Shown: in pieces, positions 16,742-26,174 of the stretch
Position numbering within the stretch: the stretch's first letter is position 1
Layout: the number at the start of each line of letters is the position of its first letter
Source of the DNA: Oceanihabitans sp. 2_MG-2023
GTDB taxonomy: Bacteria > Bacteroidota > Bacteroidia > Flavobacteriales > Flavobacteriaceae
Assembly (NCBI RefSeq): GCF_030547245.1
Contig: NZ_JAUOQT010000004.1
Coordinates: forward strand, 253,001 to 317,000
Direction: 5' to 3'
Length of the DNA: 64,000 nucleotides
Program-made: the position numbers and the translations under genes
The notes under the pieces: generated by a model
Told to the model about the DNA's origin: nothing
The model's input: only the letters and a program-made list of their open reading frames with translations
Databases searched by the model: none

Positions 16742-17107
16742 ATGAGCAGTAATTTATTCATTCCTAAAACTTGTAAGCATTGCGGTAATGCATTTACAGC
16801 ACGTACAACAGTTACTAAATACTGTGGCGATACTTGTGCAAAAAGAGCTTATAAGGCACGCAAACGTCAAGAAAAAATTCAAGCTACTCTTACTGAAGAT
16901 ATGCAACAGCAAAAACAAGTTGTTGAAGTTCGCAATCCTAATGCTGTAAATAACAAAGATTTTTTAAGCGTAACAGAAGCCTCACAACTGATTGGCGTGA
17001 GTAGATGGACCATTCAAAGAATGATTCAACAAGGACGTTTAAAAGCAGTTCCTTTTGGTAGAAAGCGTATTGTGGCCAGATGGCAAATAGAAAACCTTTT
17101 TAATTAA
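16742..17107 (+). CDS. Zinc-ribbon and helix-turn-helix (excisionase-type) DNA-binding protein
   Basis: The 121-residue product (from ATG 16742, MSSNLFIPK) has an N-terminal zinc ribbon, CKHCGNAFTARTTVTKYCGDTC, with four cysteines in a C-x2-C / C-x3-C layout. A basic linker follows, and then a C-terminal HTH of the MerR/excisionase type (LSVTEASQLIGVSRWTIQRMIQQGRLKAVPFGRKRIV). It lies 7 bases upstream of the integrase and is probably co-transcribed. This fits a directionality factor or regulator of integration. A longer reading from 16688 would add 18 residues encoded by the 10-base repeats and is less likely. Confidence 0.82.
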   Translation: MSSNLFIPKTCKHCGNAFTARTTVTKYCGDTCAKRAYKARKRQEKIQATLTEDMQQQKQVVEVRNPNAVNNKDFLSVTEASQLIGVSRWTIQRMIQQGRLKAVPFGRKRIVARWQIENLFN

Positions 17108-17114
17108 TTCCATT

Positions 17115-18209
17115 ATGAAAGTAACATTAAGACAACGCAAGAAGAACGACAAAATAAGTCTGTATTTAGATTACTATCATAAAGGCAAACGTAAAACAGA
17201 ATACTTACGCTTATACCTTACACCTAATCCTAAAACCAAAACTGAAAGAGAGGTTAATAAGAAAACCAAACAATTGGCTGAAACTATATGTGCACAGCGA
17301 CAAATAGAAATTCAAAATGGTATTTATGGCTTTCAAGATATTGAAAAGCTAAAAGGTAGTTTTATTACTTATATCACAGCTTTAGCAGAAAAGAAAAATA
17401 CAAGCTCTGGCAATTATGGTAATTGGAATAGTATGCTAAAACATTTAAAAAAGTTTTGTCCAACAGATGTTAGTTTTCAAGATATAGACAAATCGTTTGT
17501 TGAGCGTTTCAAAGAGTATTTAGATAAAGAAGCAATAGGTAGAGCAGGTAAGCAATTGTCTCAAAATTCAAAATATTCGTATTATGGTAAATTTTCAGCG
17601 GCATTAAAACAAGCGGTCAAGGATGGCATATTAAAAGTAAATCCTGCAAATGGTGTAGAGTATTTTAAACAAGGCGAACCTCAACGAGAATTTTTAACGC
17701 TTGATGAATTACAAAAGGCAGTTAATACAGAATGTGAACTGCCTATTTTAAAGAATGCTTTTATTTTTTCAGCTTTAACTGGATTACGTTGGTCAGATAT
17801 TGAGAAGTTAATATGGTCAGAAATCCAGCACTCAAAAGAAATGGGATATTATATCCGATTTAGACAAAAGAAAACTAAAGGTGTCGCAACCTTACCAATA
17901 TCAGACCAAGCAAGAAATCTATTAGGAGAAAAAGGTAATCCAGACGATAAAGTATTTGATGGCTTACATTATAGTGCCTGGTCTAATTTAAAATTACAAC
18001 AATGGATGATGAAAGCAGGTATTACTAAAACTATTACGTTTCATTGTGCGCGTCATACCTACGCTACCTTACAATTAACTTTGGGTACAGACATATATAC
18101 TGTATCAAAATTATTAGGTCATAAAGAGTTACGCACTACACAGATATATGCCAAAGTAATTGACGATAAAAAGAAAGAAGCTGCTAACCGTATTCAACTG
18201 GATTTATAA
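17115..18209 (+). CDS. Tyrosine-type site-specific integrase
   Basis: The 364-residue recombinase has an N-terminal arm-binding domain (1-75), a SAM-like core-binding domain (about 80-180) and a catalytic domain. The active residues are R225 in TGLRWSDIE, H310 and R313 in HCARHTYATL, H336 in LLGHKELRTTQIY, and the nucleophile Y345. All are present, so it should be active. It is the Bacteroidota phage_int_SAM_5 type found in conjugative and mobilizable elements. Its position just inside attL indicates that it inserted this island at the mnmE end. The next gene starts at its stop codon (TAATG), suggesting translational coupling. Confidence 0.95.
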   Translation: MKVTLRQRKKNDKISLYLDYYHKGKRKTEYLRLYLTPNPKTKTEREVNKKTKQLAETICAQRQIEIQNGIYGFQDIEKLKGSFITYITALAEKKNTSSGNYGNWNSMLKHLKKFCPTDVSFQDIDKSFVERFKEYLDKEAIGRAGKQLSQNSKYSYYGKFSAALKQAVKDGILKVNPANGVEYFKQGEPQREFLTLDELQKAVNTECELPILKNAFIFSALTGLRWSDIEKLIWSEIQHSKEMGYYIRFRQKKTKGVATLPISDQARNLLGEKGNPDDKVFDGLHYSAWSNLKLQQWMMKAGITKTITFHCARHTYATLQLTLGTDIYTVSKLLGHKELRTTQIYAKVIDDKKKEAANRIQLDL

Positions 18210-19156
18210 TGAAAGGAAGTATATTTTCAAGTTTGGTTTCTATAACCAATGGCTTACATAGAGATAATAGACAGGAAAAGGATTTTAAATACTTATTGTC
18301 TGATTTTAAATTGAACCAAAAAGCTAATAACGCAGTTTTTAAAGTAACCTTTAAAAAGCCTTTAAATGCCAAAAAAGAATACTATCAAAAGCTAATATTT
18401 AATGAAACAGAAAATACAGTAGCATCATTTGCGAAGGAATTTCCGAAAAATGCAACTACACCAGAAAATAAATACAGCTATACCATTCTACTTAATAAAT
18501 TTGATAAGTACTTAAATGACATTTCAACTTATATCAATAAAAGAGGAATAACAACAGATTTAAATAATGATGACAATTATATCATAAACAACCTAAAAGT
18601 GTCTGTTATGAGGTTGTATGCTGAACTACAAGAGCAATTCGGACAGTTTTCGGAAAATACAAAATTCTCTATTTCTGAAATTGCAGAAAAATATTTTAAT
18701 GATGAAACTTTTGATGTTAGCTTATTAGAAAAGAACACCACTAAAAAAGTTGCTGCTAAAACAAAATCAAAAGCTAAAGCAAAACCCAAGACTTCTTTTG
18801 GATATAAAAGTAATGACACCTCAACCTTGCTAACTGTACTTAAACAAGTAAATCTAAAAATCGATTTGTTAGATAACCGCACAACTGTTGAACAGTTGCA
18901 CCAACTGTTATTAACAAAAGATTTTGCAAATACAGAATCGCAAATTTATCTTCAGTGCGAAACTACACAGTTTAGTTACCTTGTAACAAAACTAAAGCCA
19001 TTTTTTAATGGTTTCAATCCTACGGCAATAGAACGTTCTGAAAAATTTGTTACTAAAACAGGTACGCTATTAAAAGCGAATAATCTTCACAAAAACAAAG
19101 TTCACAACCCAAAAGAAAAGGAAGAAATAGATAAAATCATCCAACAACTGCAATAA
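18209..19156 (+). CDS. Unknown island protein, 315 aa, coupled to the integrase
   Basis: I do not recognise the family with confidence. The protein has a mixed alpha/beta N-terminal half and a lysine/alanine-rich linker at about residues 185-205 (TKKVAAKTKSKAKAKPKTS). Its C-terminal half (IDLLDNRTTVEQLHQLLLTKDF, then QCETTQFSYLVTKLKPFFNGF) resembles the RteC-like regulators of Bacteroides conjugative transposons in general character, but this is only an impression. It has no signal peptide. Its start overlaps the integrase stop, so a role in integration, excision or its control is a fair guess. Confidence 0.7.
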   Translation: MKGSIFSSLVSITNGLHRDNRQEKDFKYLLSDFKLNQKANNAVFKVTFKKPLNAKKEYYQKLIFNETENTVASFAKEFPKNATTPENKYSYTILLNKFDKYLNDISTYINKRGITTDLNNDDNYIINNLKVSVMRLYAELQEQFGQFSENTKFSISEIAEKYFNDETFDVSLLEKNTTKKVAAKTKSKAKAKPKTSFGYKSNDTSTLLTVLKQVNLKIDLLDNRTTVEQLHQLLLTKDFANTESQIYLQCETTQFSYLVTKLKPFFNGFNPTAIERSEKFVTKTGTLLKANNLHKNKVHNPKEKEEIDKIIQQLQ

Positions 19157-19158
19157 AA

Positions 19159-19189
19159 AACAGTAAGAATAGTAAGAAATCTTACTGTT
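19159..19189 (+). terminator. Hairpin after the integrase operon, possible terminator
   Basis: AACAGTAAGA (19159-19168) pairs with TCTTACTGTT (19180-19189). Further TCTTAC copies follow at short distance (starting at about 19191 and 19211). There is no clear T-run, so it could instead be an operator region for the following HTH genes. Confidence 0.45.
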
Positions 19190-19312
19190 GTCTTACCCTT
19201 GTTTTACACTCTTACTAAAAACGGGAAGCCAATTTTCAACCTTTGTCCTGTTCTTGAAAACCAAGAATGACATTTGGCCAGATGTCCTCATTTATTTAAA
19301 ACAAAATAAACG

Positions 19313-19615
19313 ATGGACACAAATATCATCGAAAAGTTAGACCGCATTGAAAAACTCTTGTTAGAGCAACAAGCAATGCAAAAGCAAGTATTAAACTTTA
19401 ATGAAACTTGCAAGTATTTAGAATTATCCCAATCGCACTTGTATAAACTTACAAGTACGGGAACCATTCCACATTATAAACCGAATGGTAAAAAGATTTA
19501 TTTCCAACGAGAAGAGTTAGACCATTGGTTACTACGTAACCGTATGGACTCAAGAGACGAAATCGAACAGCAAGCTGCCGATTACCTAATTAAGAAAGGA
19601 GCGGTGAAGTTATGA
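19313..19615 (+). CDS. Excisionase-family helix-turn-helix protein
   Basis: The 100-residue protein has an N-terminal coiled segment (IIEKLDRIEKLLLEQQAMQKQ). A winged HTH of the excisionase type follows (LNFNETCKYLELSQSHLYKLTSTGTIPHYKPNGKKIYF, then FQREELDHWLLRNR). Such proteins bend DNA during excision or act as small regulators in Bacteroidota mobile elements. It overlaps the next gene by four bases (ATGA), which shows an operon. The operon continues through the primase-like and DUF3987 genes. Confidence 0.88.
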   Translation: MDTNIIEKLDRIEKLLLEQQAMQKQVLNFNETCKYLELSQSHLYKLTSTGTIPHYKPNGKKIYFQREELDHWLLRNRMDSRDEIEQQAADYLIKKGAVKL

Positions 19616-19908
19616 CTGAAATAATCGATTTACTCTTAACGCTCTCGCAAGATGTTAAGCACTTAAAAGCACGTATCGAATTGTTGCGACAATCGAGAGC
19701 AGAAGTATTAAAAGATACGTGGATAGACAATCAAGATGTATTGCAGACCTTACATATAAGTAAGCGAACGCTACAAACTTTAAGAACCAATGGCACTTTG
19801 CCTTACAGCAAAGTAAAAGGTAAATTTTACTATAAAGTTGCTGACATAGAGCAGTTGCTTCAAGACAACTACTACAACCATAATTTCAAGCAAGATGGAA
19901 ATAAGTAG
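19612..19908 (+). CDS. Second excisionase-family helix-turn-helix protein
   Basis: The 98-residue protein repeats the layout of its neighbour. A short coiled N-terminus is followed by DNQDVLQTLHISKRTLQTLRTNGTLPYSKVKGKFYYKVADIEQLL, the excisionase winged HTH. The pair probably arose by duplication and diverged. It starts inside the previous gene and its end overlaps the primase-like gene by 14 bases, so all are read from one message. The role is likely control of excision or of replication of the excised element. Confidence 0.85.
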   Translation: MTEIIDLLLTLSQDVKHLKARIELLRQSRAEVLKDTWIDNQDVLQTLHISKRTLQTLRTNGTLPYSKVKGKFYYKVADIEQLLQDNYYNHNFKQDGNK

Positions 19909-20803
19909 AGAAGCAATTTTAGACAAAACACATTATGGTTTAAAAATCTATGCCTATGTGTTGAGACAGTATTATCCTAATCAAACAGTCCTTTCTGTAA
20001 AAGGAAGGGACTGTGGGATAACTCGAAACCCTTTTAATGGTGGTAAAGAAACCTTACGGATTCATATTGATGGTATTATAGCAACACATAGAGATACAGA
20101 ATTAGAAGCCTTTAAAGGTGATGTATTCGATTTTGCACAATATCATTTTAGAATAACCGATGAAGAAGATTTGTACCAGAAGATAAATCAAGAGCTACAT
20201 CTAAATTTAGAAGTCAAGGAAAAAGACGAATTGGAATGGCTTAATGAACCAGACGATACGTGGTATGCCAACTGTAGCTTTTTTAAAGCACCTGTTCGCA
20301 ATGTGTTTCCTTCGGAAACCTTGCGATTACATCAAGTATTTGCATTAATCACAAGTAATAAATACAAAAAGATTACTGAAGAATTAAGAGCAATTACCAA
20401 TATAAAAGAAGCGCGTAAATTCAAAGCGAATCGCTTTGATTACGTAACACTTTCAGGAACATTTGAAAAACGAAGCGATAACAATTTGCTAAAGCATTCT
20501 AATTTATTAACCATTGATTTTGACCATTTAGAGAATCTACAAGAGTTAAGAACACAGCTCTTAAATGATGAATATTTTGAAACCGAAATGCTCTTTATTT
20601 CACCATCTGGTGATGGTTTAAAATGGATTATTAGAATAGATATTTCAGAAGTATCACATTCAGAATATTTCACAGCAGTAGCAAATTACATTAAACACAA
20701 TTATAACATTGAGGTTGACCAGTCAGGTAAAGACGTTTCCAGAGCGTGTTTTTTACCATACGACCCAACGGCCTTTCTACATAAAAGACATCAAGCATTA
20801 TGA
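19895..20803 (+). CDS. VirE N-terminal / BT4734-like, primase-like protein
   Basis: The 302-residue protein starts with a short domain rich in aromatic residues (about 1-90). The VirE-N/BT4734-like domain common in Bacteroidota mobile elements follows. Typical stretches are the LLTIDFDHLENLQELR aspartate motif near residue 210, LFISPSGDGLKWIIRID near 235 and SGKDVSRACFLPYDPTAF near 280. These resemble the catalytic layout of small archaeo-eukaryotic-type primases. It overlaps the DUF3987 gene by four bases, as is usual for this pair. Together they probably initiate or support replication of the excised island. Confidence 0.82.
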   Translation: MEISREAILDKTHYGLKIYAYVLRQYYPNQTVLSVKGRDCGITRNPFNGGKETLRIHIDGIIATHRDTELEAFKGDVFDFAQYHFRITDEEDLYQKINQELHLNLEVKEKDELEWLNEPDDTWYANCSFFKAPVRNVFPSETLRLHQVFALITSNKYKKITEELRAITNIKEARKFKANRFDYVTLSGTFEKRSDNNLLKHSNLLTIDFDHLENLQELRTQLLNDEYFETEMLFISPSGDGLKWIIRIDISEVSHSEYFTAVANYIKHNYNIEVDQSGKDVSRACFLPYDPTAFLHKRHQAL

Positions 20804-22551
20804 CTAAAATATTTAACCCAAAAGATTGGTTAGAAGTTCCTAAAGAGCCAACAAAACCAAAAAGCAACACAGCAACAACCAATGTTGTTGCAGTTGCTGA
20901 TAACGACATTGAATCCTACATTTCAGCAATCGAGCAATCAGGTACAGACATAACAGGAAGTTATGCCACTTGGAGAGATTTAGGCTTTGCTTTAGCAGAA
21001 GAATACAGAGAAACAGGAAGAGATTATTTCCATCGTATAAGTAAAAATTATGCAGGTTACGATGCTAAAGAGTGTGATGCACAATTCGATAAATGCTTAA
21101 ACGCAAAAGGACACGGAATTACAATTGCTACCTTTTATCACTATGCACATCAATCAGGTGTCAAACCGACTAAACTACAAAACAACAACGAAGTTGCAAC
21201 AAAGGTTGCAACTGTAGTTGACACACCAAATGAATCTATGCCAACAATACCAGAAAAGGTATATGAGAATTTGCCACAGTTTTTACAACAAGTTGTAAAC
21301 CCTGCTAATGGACAGGAAGAAAAAGACATTTTATTGTTAGGTGCATTAACAGCATTTAGTGCGTGTTTTCCTAAACTCTTCGGGATATATGACCAACGTA
21401 AAGTGTTTTGTAATTTATATCTATTTGTAACTGCACCTGCATCTGCAGGTAAAGGAAGGCTTAACCAAATTAAAAATTTGGTAGAGCCCGTTCACAAATT
21501 AAAACGAGAACAAGCCAAAGTATTAAAGCAGCAATTTCAATCAGAAACCGCTACTTACAATATGAACAAAGGCAAAGATGAAAACTTGGAAAAACCGAGT
21601 AAACCGCCAGAGCGGATGCTGTTCATTCCTGCTAACAATAGTGTAACAGGCGTATATCAATTAATTTCTGATAATAAAGGCAGAGGGTTAATTTTTGAAA
21701 CCGAAGGCGATACATTAGCACAAGCCTTTAAAAGTGATTATGGTAATTATTCCGATGGTTTTCGTAAAGCCTTTCATCACGAAACTATAAGCTATTATCG
21801 CAGAACAGATAGAGAATATGTAGATATTGAAAAACCGTGTTTATCAACAGTATTGTCAGGTACACCTAAACAAGTGGCGACTCTAATACCCAACGCAGAA
21901 AATGGTTTGTTTAGTCGTTTTATGTTTTACTATATGAATATTAAACCAACTTGGAAAAACGTGTTTCAAAATAGCAATAAAGTAGGTTTAGATGATTACT
22001 ATAACCAATTAGGTAGTGAGTTTTTAGAATTGTACAAAACGCTAAAAAACAATCCAGAGATTGAAATACGATTAACCACAACCCAACAACAGCAATTCAA
22101 TACATTTTTTGAATCCTTACAAACCAAATACATCAACCTACAACCCGAAGAGTACATCGCAACAATAAGGCGGTTAGGCTTAATTGCGTTTAGGATAATG
22201 ATGCTATTCACAGCATTCCGAATTATGGAAGATGGTGATGTAAACGCAACTAAAGAATGTGAGGATATAGATTTTGAAAATGCACTAACTATTATTTCAA
22301 TTTTAGTAAAACACAGTAGTAAAGTATTTAATGATTTACCAATAGAGCAAAAAGCAACAAAACGTTCAAATAGAAAAGAACGCTTTTTAGAAAGTTTGCC
22401 AAAGCAATTTAGCAGACAAGAGTATTTAGATTTAGCCACAAAACAAAGCATCCCACACAAAACCGCAGAAGGCTATATTACCAAATTTGTTGATGCAGGT
22501 TTAATACATAGAGAAGCACACAACAACTATTCAAATCCTGCGAAAACATAG
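20800..22551 (+). CDS. PriCT-like and DUF3987 ATPase, mobile-element replication protein
   Basis: The 583-residue protein has a primase C-terminal-like region at about residues 35-120 (ATWRDLGFALAEEY, then ATFYHYAHQSG). It then has a DUF3987 domain with a Walker A-like APASAGKGRLNQ near residue 205 and a conserved ETEGDTLAQAFKSDYG. A C-terminal winged-helix segment (RFLESLPKQFSRQEYLDLA) ends it. DUF3987 proteins accompany VirE-N proteins in Bacteroidota elements and are thought to act as helicase-like replication partners. It is the last gene of the replication operon. An imperfect hairpin follows. Confidence 0.85.
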   Translation: MTKIFNPKDWLEVPKEPTKPKSNTATTNVVAVADNDIESYISAIEQSGTDITGSYATWRDLGFALAEEYRETGRDYFHRISKNYAGYDAKECDAQFDKCLNAKGHGITIATFYHYAHQSGVKPTKLQNNNEVATKVATVVDTPNESMPTIPEKVYENLPQFLQQVVNPANGQEEKDILLLGALTAFSACFPKLFGIYDQRKVFCNLYLFVTAPASAGKGRLNQIKNLVEPVHKLKREQAKVLKQQFQSETATYNMNKGKDENLEKPSKPPERMLFIPANNSVTGVYQLISDNKGRGLIFETEGDTLAQAFKSDYGNYSDGFRKAFHHETISYYRRTDREYVDIEKPCLSTVLSGTPKQVATLIPNAENGLFSRFMFYYMNIKPTWKNVFQNSNKVGLDDYYNQLGSEFLELYKTLKNNPEIEIRLTTTQQQQFNTFFESLQTKYINLQPEEYIATIRRLGLIAFRIMMLFTAFRIMEDGDVNATKECEDIDFENALTIISILVKHSSKVFNDLPIEQKATKRSNRKERFLESLPKQFSRQEYLDLATKQSIPHKTAEGYITKFVDAGLIHREAHNNYSNPAKT

Positions 22552-22555
22552 TTAA

Positions 22556-22611
22556 GGATTTTAAGGATTTAAGGATATGATTAAATGGACTTCCTCAAAT
22601 CCTTAATATCC
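22556..22611. terminator. Imperfect hairpin between the replication and defence operons
   Basis: The arms 22556-22574 and 22593-22611 pair over 17 of 19 positions (GGATTTTAAGGATTTAAGG against CCTCAAATCCTTAATATCC), with an 18-base loop. It has no T-run and may be a weak terminator or an operator for the Xre regulator. Confidence 0.4.
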
Positions 22612-22706
22612 TCATTACCTGTTAATAACTGTTTATATCTTTTTATTTTCCTTTACTTACTTTTTCTTACATTAGACAAATATTGACAAGTCAAAATATC
22701 TCTAAA

Positions 22707-23012
22707 ATGACATTTGGTAATTATATAAGGAAGTTAAGGGAAGAAAAGCAACTATTACTGCGTGAGGTTGCCTCTCAAATGAATATCGATACCGCCTTAT
22801 TAAGTAAGATTGAACGTGGTACACGTATGGCCAGAAAGGAACAAGTAGAAGATTTAGCAAAGGCTTTAAACAAAAGTAAAAATGAGTTACTAAACTTTTG
22901 GATGGCTGATAAAATTGTCAATATGCTTAAAGATGAATCCAACATTACGGAAATCCTCAAAAAAGTAGAAGAAGAAATTAAGAACTTAACCAACAAAAAA
23001 CAGCAGCTTTAA
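22707..23012 (+). CDS. Xre-type helix-turn-helix regulator (restriction controller)
   Basis: The 101-residue product (ATG 22707, MTFGNYIRKLREEK) has one Xre/Cro-type HTH: LREVASQMNIDTALLSKIERGTRM. A short helical tail (TEILKKVEEEIKNLTNKK) may dimerise. It ends one base before the start of the restriction-methyltransferase gene. A regulator of this kind directly before a type IIG gene acts as a controller protein in known systems, timing nuclease expression. Since the following genes are closely spaced, it probably controls the small protein and the Argonaute too. A longer TTG start at 22683 is possible but less likely. Confidence 0.88.
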   Translation: MTFGNYIRKLREEKQLLLREVASQMNIDTALLSKIERGTRMARKEQVEDLAKALNKSKNELLNFWMADKIVNMLKDESNITEILKKVEEEIKNLTNKKQQL

Positions 23013-26000
23013 ATGGCATTATTTCAAACATCAGTAATAAAAACATATCTGGCGCAACAAGATAATTCAGTAGTAGAGCGTGCCTATAAAAAATATACCA
23101 AGTATTTTCACAATGCTACCATTCAAGAGAATATTAAAAACTCTAAAGAAGAACAGTACCAGGCAAAGTTTCTGGATGAGCTGTTTGTCAATGTCTTGGG
23201 TTATACGCTAAATCCAAAGCCTGATTTTAATATCACTACCGAGTTTAAAAACCAAAAAGGCGCAGGTAAAGCAGATGGAGCTATTTTAAAGGAAACTAAA
23301 GCAATTGGCGTAATTGAACTAAAGGGAACCAATACCAAAGATTTAGAAAGCATCCGTAAACAGGCGTTCGATTATAAAGCCAATCAAAAAGGCTGTGTGT
23401 ATGTTATTACGTCCAATTTTGAGAAGTTGAGGTTTTACATCAACGATGCTACCGAGTTTTTAGAGTTTAATCTCTTTCAGTTAGCGCCCGAAGAATTTGC
23501 TTTAATGTACCTATGCTTACAAAAGGATAACATTCTTAACAATCTACCGCTAACCATTAAAGAAGCGTCTTTAGTTGAAGAAGACAAGATTACCAAACAG
23601 TTTTACAACGACTATTCTGTATTTAAACGCGAACTCTTTAGAGACCTCGTAAAACGAAATGCCAAACGCCTTAAAACAGAAGCAACTAAAAACGTCACTT
23701 CGAGTGATTCACAAAGTGAATCGTATCGAGAAGTAGAAGAACTAAAAGCACTCGAAAAAAACGTAAAACTATCCCTATTCAAAAAATCACAGAAACTCAT
23801 AGACCGTTTTCTGTTCATTTTCTTTGCCGAAGATAGAGACCTGTTACCACCAAATTCAACCATACAGATATTAGATAAGTGGAAAGCCGACATCGATTTT
23901 GGTGACGAACGCCCATTATATAATCTCTTTAAACAATACTTTCATTTCTTGGATGAAGGTAGAAAAGGCACAACCTCAAGAGCAGAAATCTATGCCTATA
24001 ATGGCGGATTGTTTAAACCGGATGCCATTCTCGATAGTTTAGAGATTGATGATGATTTGCTGTACAAACACACTTATAAACTCGCTAAATACGATTTTAG
24101 CAGTCAAGTAGATGTTAACATTTTAGGTCACATCTTTGAAAACTCACTTAACGAAATAGAAAGCGTTAATGCCGAAATTGAAGGTGGCGAGTTCGATAAG
24201 CAAAAGAGCAAGCGTAAAAAAGATGGCGTGTTCTACACACCAAAATACATTACCAAATACATTGTAGAAAATACCGTTGGTAAACTTTGCCAAGAGAAAA
24301 AAGACCAATTAGGTTTTAAGGAAGAAGCCTATTTCGAGATAAAAAAGGGAACACATCAAAACACAAAAAAACAACTATTAGAGGTTTTAGATAATTACAG
24401 AGCGTGGTTACTGCAAATAACCATTTGCGACCCTGCTTGTGGCTCTGGAGCATTTTTAAACCAAGCGTTAGATTTTTTAATTAAAGAACACCGTTACATC
24501 GATGAGCTAAAAGCAAAAGTATTGGGTGGCGGCCTTATATTAAGCGATATAGAAAACACCATTTTAGAAAACAATATTTACGGTGTGGACCTTAATGAAG
24601 AATCCGTAGAAATAGCCAAACTATCGCTTTGGTTACGTACAGCGCAACCACGACGAAAACTCAACGATTTAAGCAACAACATTAAATGTGGTAACTCATT
24701 AATTGACAGCAAAACCGTAGCAGGAGATAAAGCCTTTAATTGGCAACAAGAATTTCCACAGATATTTGATAAAGGTGGTTTTGATGTAATTATTGGAAAT
24801 CCGCCTTATGGAGCAGATTTATCCGTTCAACTTGATTATCTAAAAAACAAATATGTGTCTTTTTCACTTTCAGGTGAAAGCTATATTTTATTTGTTGAAA
24901 AGTCCATTCAATTAGTGAAATTAGATGGTAGGTTAGGTTTTATAATTCCTGATACGTATTTGAATTTAGGATTTTCTCAAAGTATCAGAAGTTATATTCT
25001 ACATAATTCTGTAGTTGAAAACATTGTTCTCTTGCCTGCAAATGTCTTTGAGAGTGCAACTGTAGATACAACTAATCTGATTCTTAAAAGAAAAGAACCT
25101 AGTACATCTGCGTACATTAATGATGTTAAGATTAATCTTGTCAACAAGAAATCTAAAATGATAGAATTTGATTCCTTAAACAAGGAAATATATGTTAACA
25201 CAAAACTTTGGGTTTCAGAAGATTCTTTTCTGATACAAAGTGATAAGGATGAACTAAAACTTTTATCAAAAATTGATAAGGCAACTTATAAAGTGGAGGA
25301 CATAGCAGAAATGTTTTCTGGTATTAAAGCCTATGAAGTTGGTAAAGGTACGCCACGTCAAACAACTGAAATTCGTGATAAAAAACCATATACAGCAATA
25401 TTAAAAAAGACCAAAGAATGGTTACCATTTTATGAAGGAAAACACGTAACAAGCTATGGTTTAAAATGGAATCAAAATTCTTATATAAGTTATGGGGAAT
25501 GGTTAGCTGCCCCAAGAGACCCAAATCAGTTTTTGGGAGAAAAGATTTTAATACGAAAAATAATAGGAGCAAGACTTATAGCAACTTATATTCCAGAAAC
25601 GTCATATTGTAATACGCTTTTATTTGTTTTAAAACTAAAAGATAAGGAGATAATAGATTATAAAACGTTATTAGGAATTTTGAACTCAAAATTAATTGCT
25701 TGGTATTTTCGTCATAAATTTCAAATAAGTGATGATGATACCTTTCCTCAAATAATGATTAGGGATATTTTAAAATTTCCATTAATTATTCCATCCAATA
25801 AAAATAACTTATTAAATGCTGTGACTAATATTTTGATGCTAAACGAGCAAATTTCTAAAGTGGTAAACAACTTTAAGAATTTTTTCATATCGACTTTTAA
25901 GTCAATATCCTTGTCAAAGAAACTCGATAACTGGCAAGAATTAGACTTTGCAGACTTTATAAAAGAACTCAACAAAGCCATTAAAAAAGCAGGTGGCACA

Positions 26001-26171
26001 CCACTTACCAAAAAAGACGAGTTTGAGTGGTTAGAACTCTTTGAGGACAACAAGAAAAAAGCCCAAAAGTTACAAACCCAAATCACCCAAACAGAAAAAA
26101 CAATTGATACGTTGGTGTACGACCTCTATGGTCTTACACAAGAAGAACGTAGCATTATAGAAAATAGTTAA
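23013..26171 (+). CDS. Type IIG restriction enzyme / adenine methyltransferase (Eco57I-like)
   Basis: This is a single-chain restriction and modification protein of 1052 residues. The N-terminal nuclease has a PD-(D/E)XK-type core, with D88 in KADGAIL and E102-L-K104 in GVIELKGTN. A helical connector spans about 170-400. The N6-adenine methyltransferase has YTPKYI near 409, motif I DPACGSG at 473-479, IYGVDLNEESVEIA near 522, and the catalytic NPPY at 596-599. The C-terminal part (about 750-900) fits the TaqI-type specificity domain, and a coiled tail ends the protein. No truncation or frameshift is seen. It would cut unmodified foreign DNA and methylate its own. The recognition sequence is unknown. 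The next gene starts 3 bases after its stop, which ties it to the Argonaute cassette. Confidence 0.93.
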   Translation: MALFQTSVIKTYLAQQDNSVVERAYKKYTKYFHNATIQENIKNSKEEQYQAKFLDELFVNVLGYTLNPKPDFNITTEFKNQKGAGKADGAILKETKAIGVIELKGTNTKDLESIRKQAFDYKANQKGCVYVITSNFEKLRFYINDATEFLEFNLFQLAPEEFALMYLCLQKDNILNNLPLTIKEASLVEEDKITKQFYNDYSVFKRELFRDLVKRNAKRLKTEATKNVTSSDSQSESYREVEELKALEKNVKLSLFKKSQKLIDRFLFIFFAEDRDLLPPNSTIQILDKWKADIDFGDERPLYNLFKQYFHFLDEGRKGTTSRAEIYAYNGGLFKPDAILDSLEIDDDLLYKHTYKLAKYDFSSQVDVNILGHIFENSLNEIESVNAEIEGGEFDKQKSKRKKDGVFYTPKYITKYIVENTVGKLCQEKKDQLGFKEEAYFEIKKGTHQNTKKQLLEVLDNYRAWLLQITICDPACGSGAFLNQALDFLIKEHRYIDELKAKVLGGGLILSDIENTILENNIYGVDLNEESVEIAKLSLWLRTAQPRRKLNDLSNNIKCGNSLIDSKTVAGDKAFNWQQEFPQIFDKGGFDVIIGNPPYGADLSVQLDYLKNKYVSFSLSGESYILFVEKSIQLVKLDGRLGFIIPDTYLNLGFSQSIRSYILHNSVVENIVLLPANVFESATVDTTNLILKRKEPSTSAYINDVKINLVNKKSKMIEFDSLNKEIYVNTKLWVSEDSFLIQSDKDELKLLSKIDKATYKVEDIAEMFSGIKAYEVGKGTPRQTTEIRDKKPYTAILKKTKEWLPFYEGKHVTSYGLKWNQNSYISYGEWLAAPRDPNQFLGEKILIRKIIGARLIATYIPETSYCNTLLFVLKLKDKEIIDYKTLLGILNSKLIAWYFRHKFQISDDDTFPQIMIRDILKFPLIIPSNKNNLLNAVTNILMLNEQISKVVNNFKNFFISTFKSISLSKKLDNWQELDFADFIKELNKAIKKAGGTPLTKKDEFEWLELFEDNKKKAQKLQTQITQTEKTIDTLVYDLYGLTQEERSIIENS

Positions 26172-26174
26172 GAT

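Noticed and set aside
21999-22460. A 153-codon frame on the reverse strand inside the DUF3987 gene
   Set aside because: It is antisense to a well-supported gene, Cys/Ser-rich and without any recognised motif.
23013-26171. PglX-type methyltransferase of a BREX system
   Set aside because: It has its own PD-(D/E)XK nuclease core at the N-terminus and no BREX partner genes (PglZ, BrxC, BrxL) are present.
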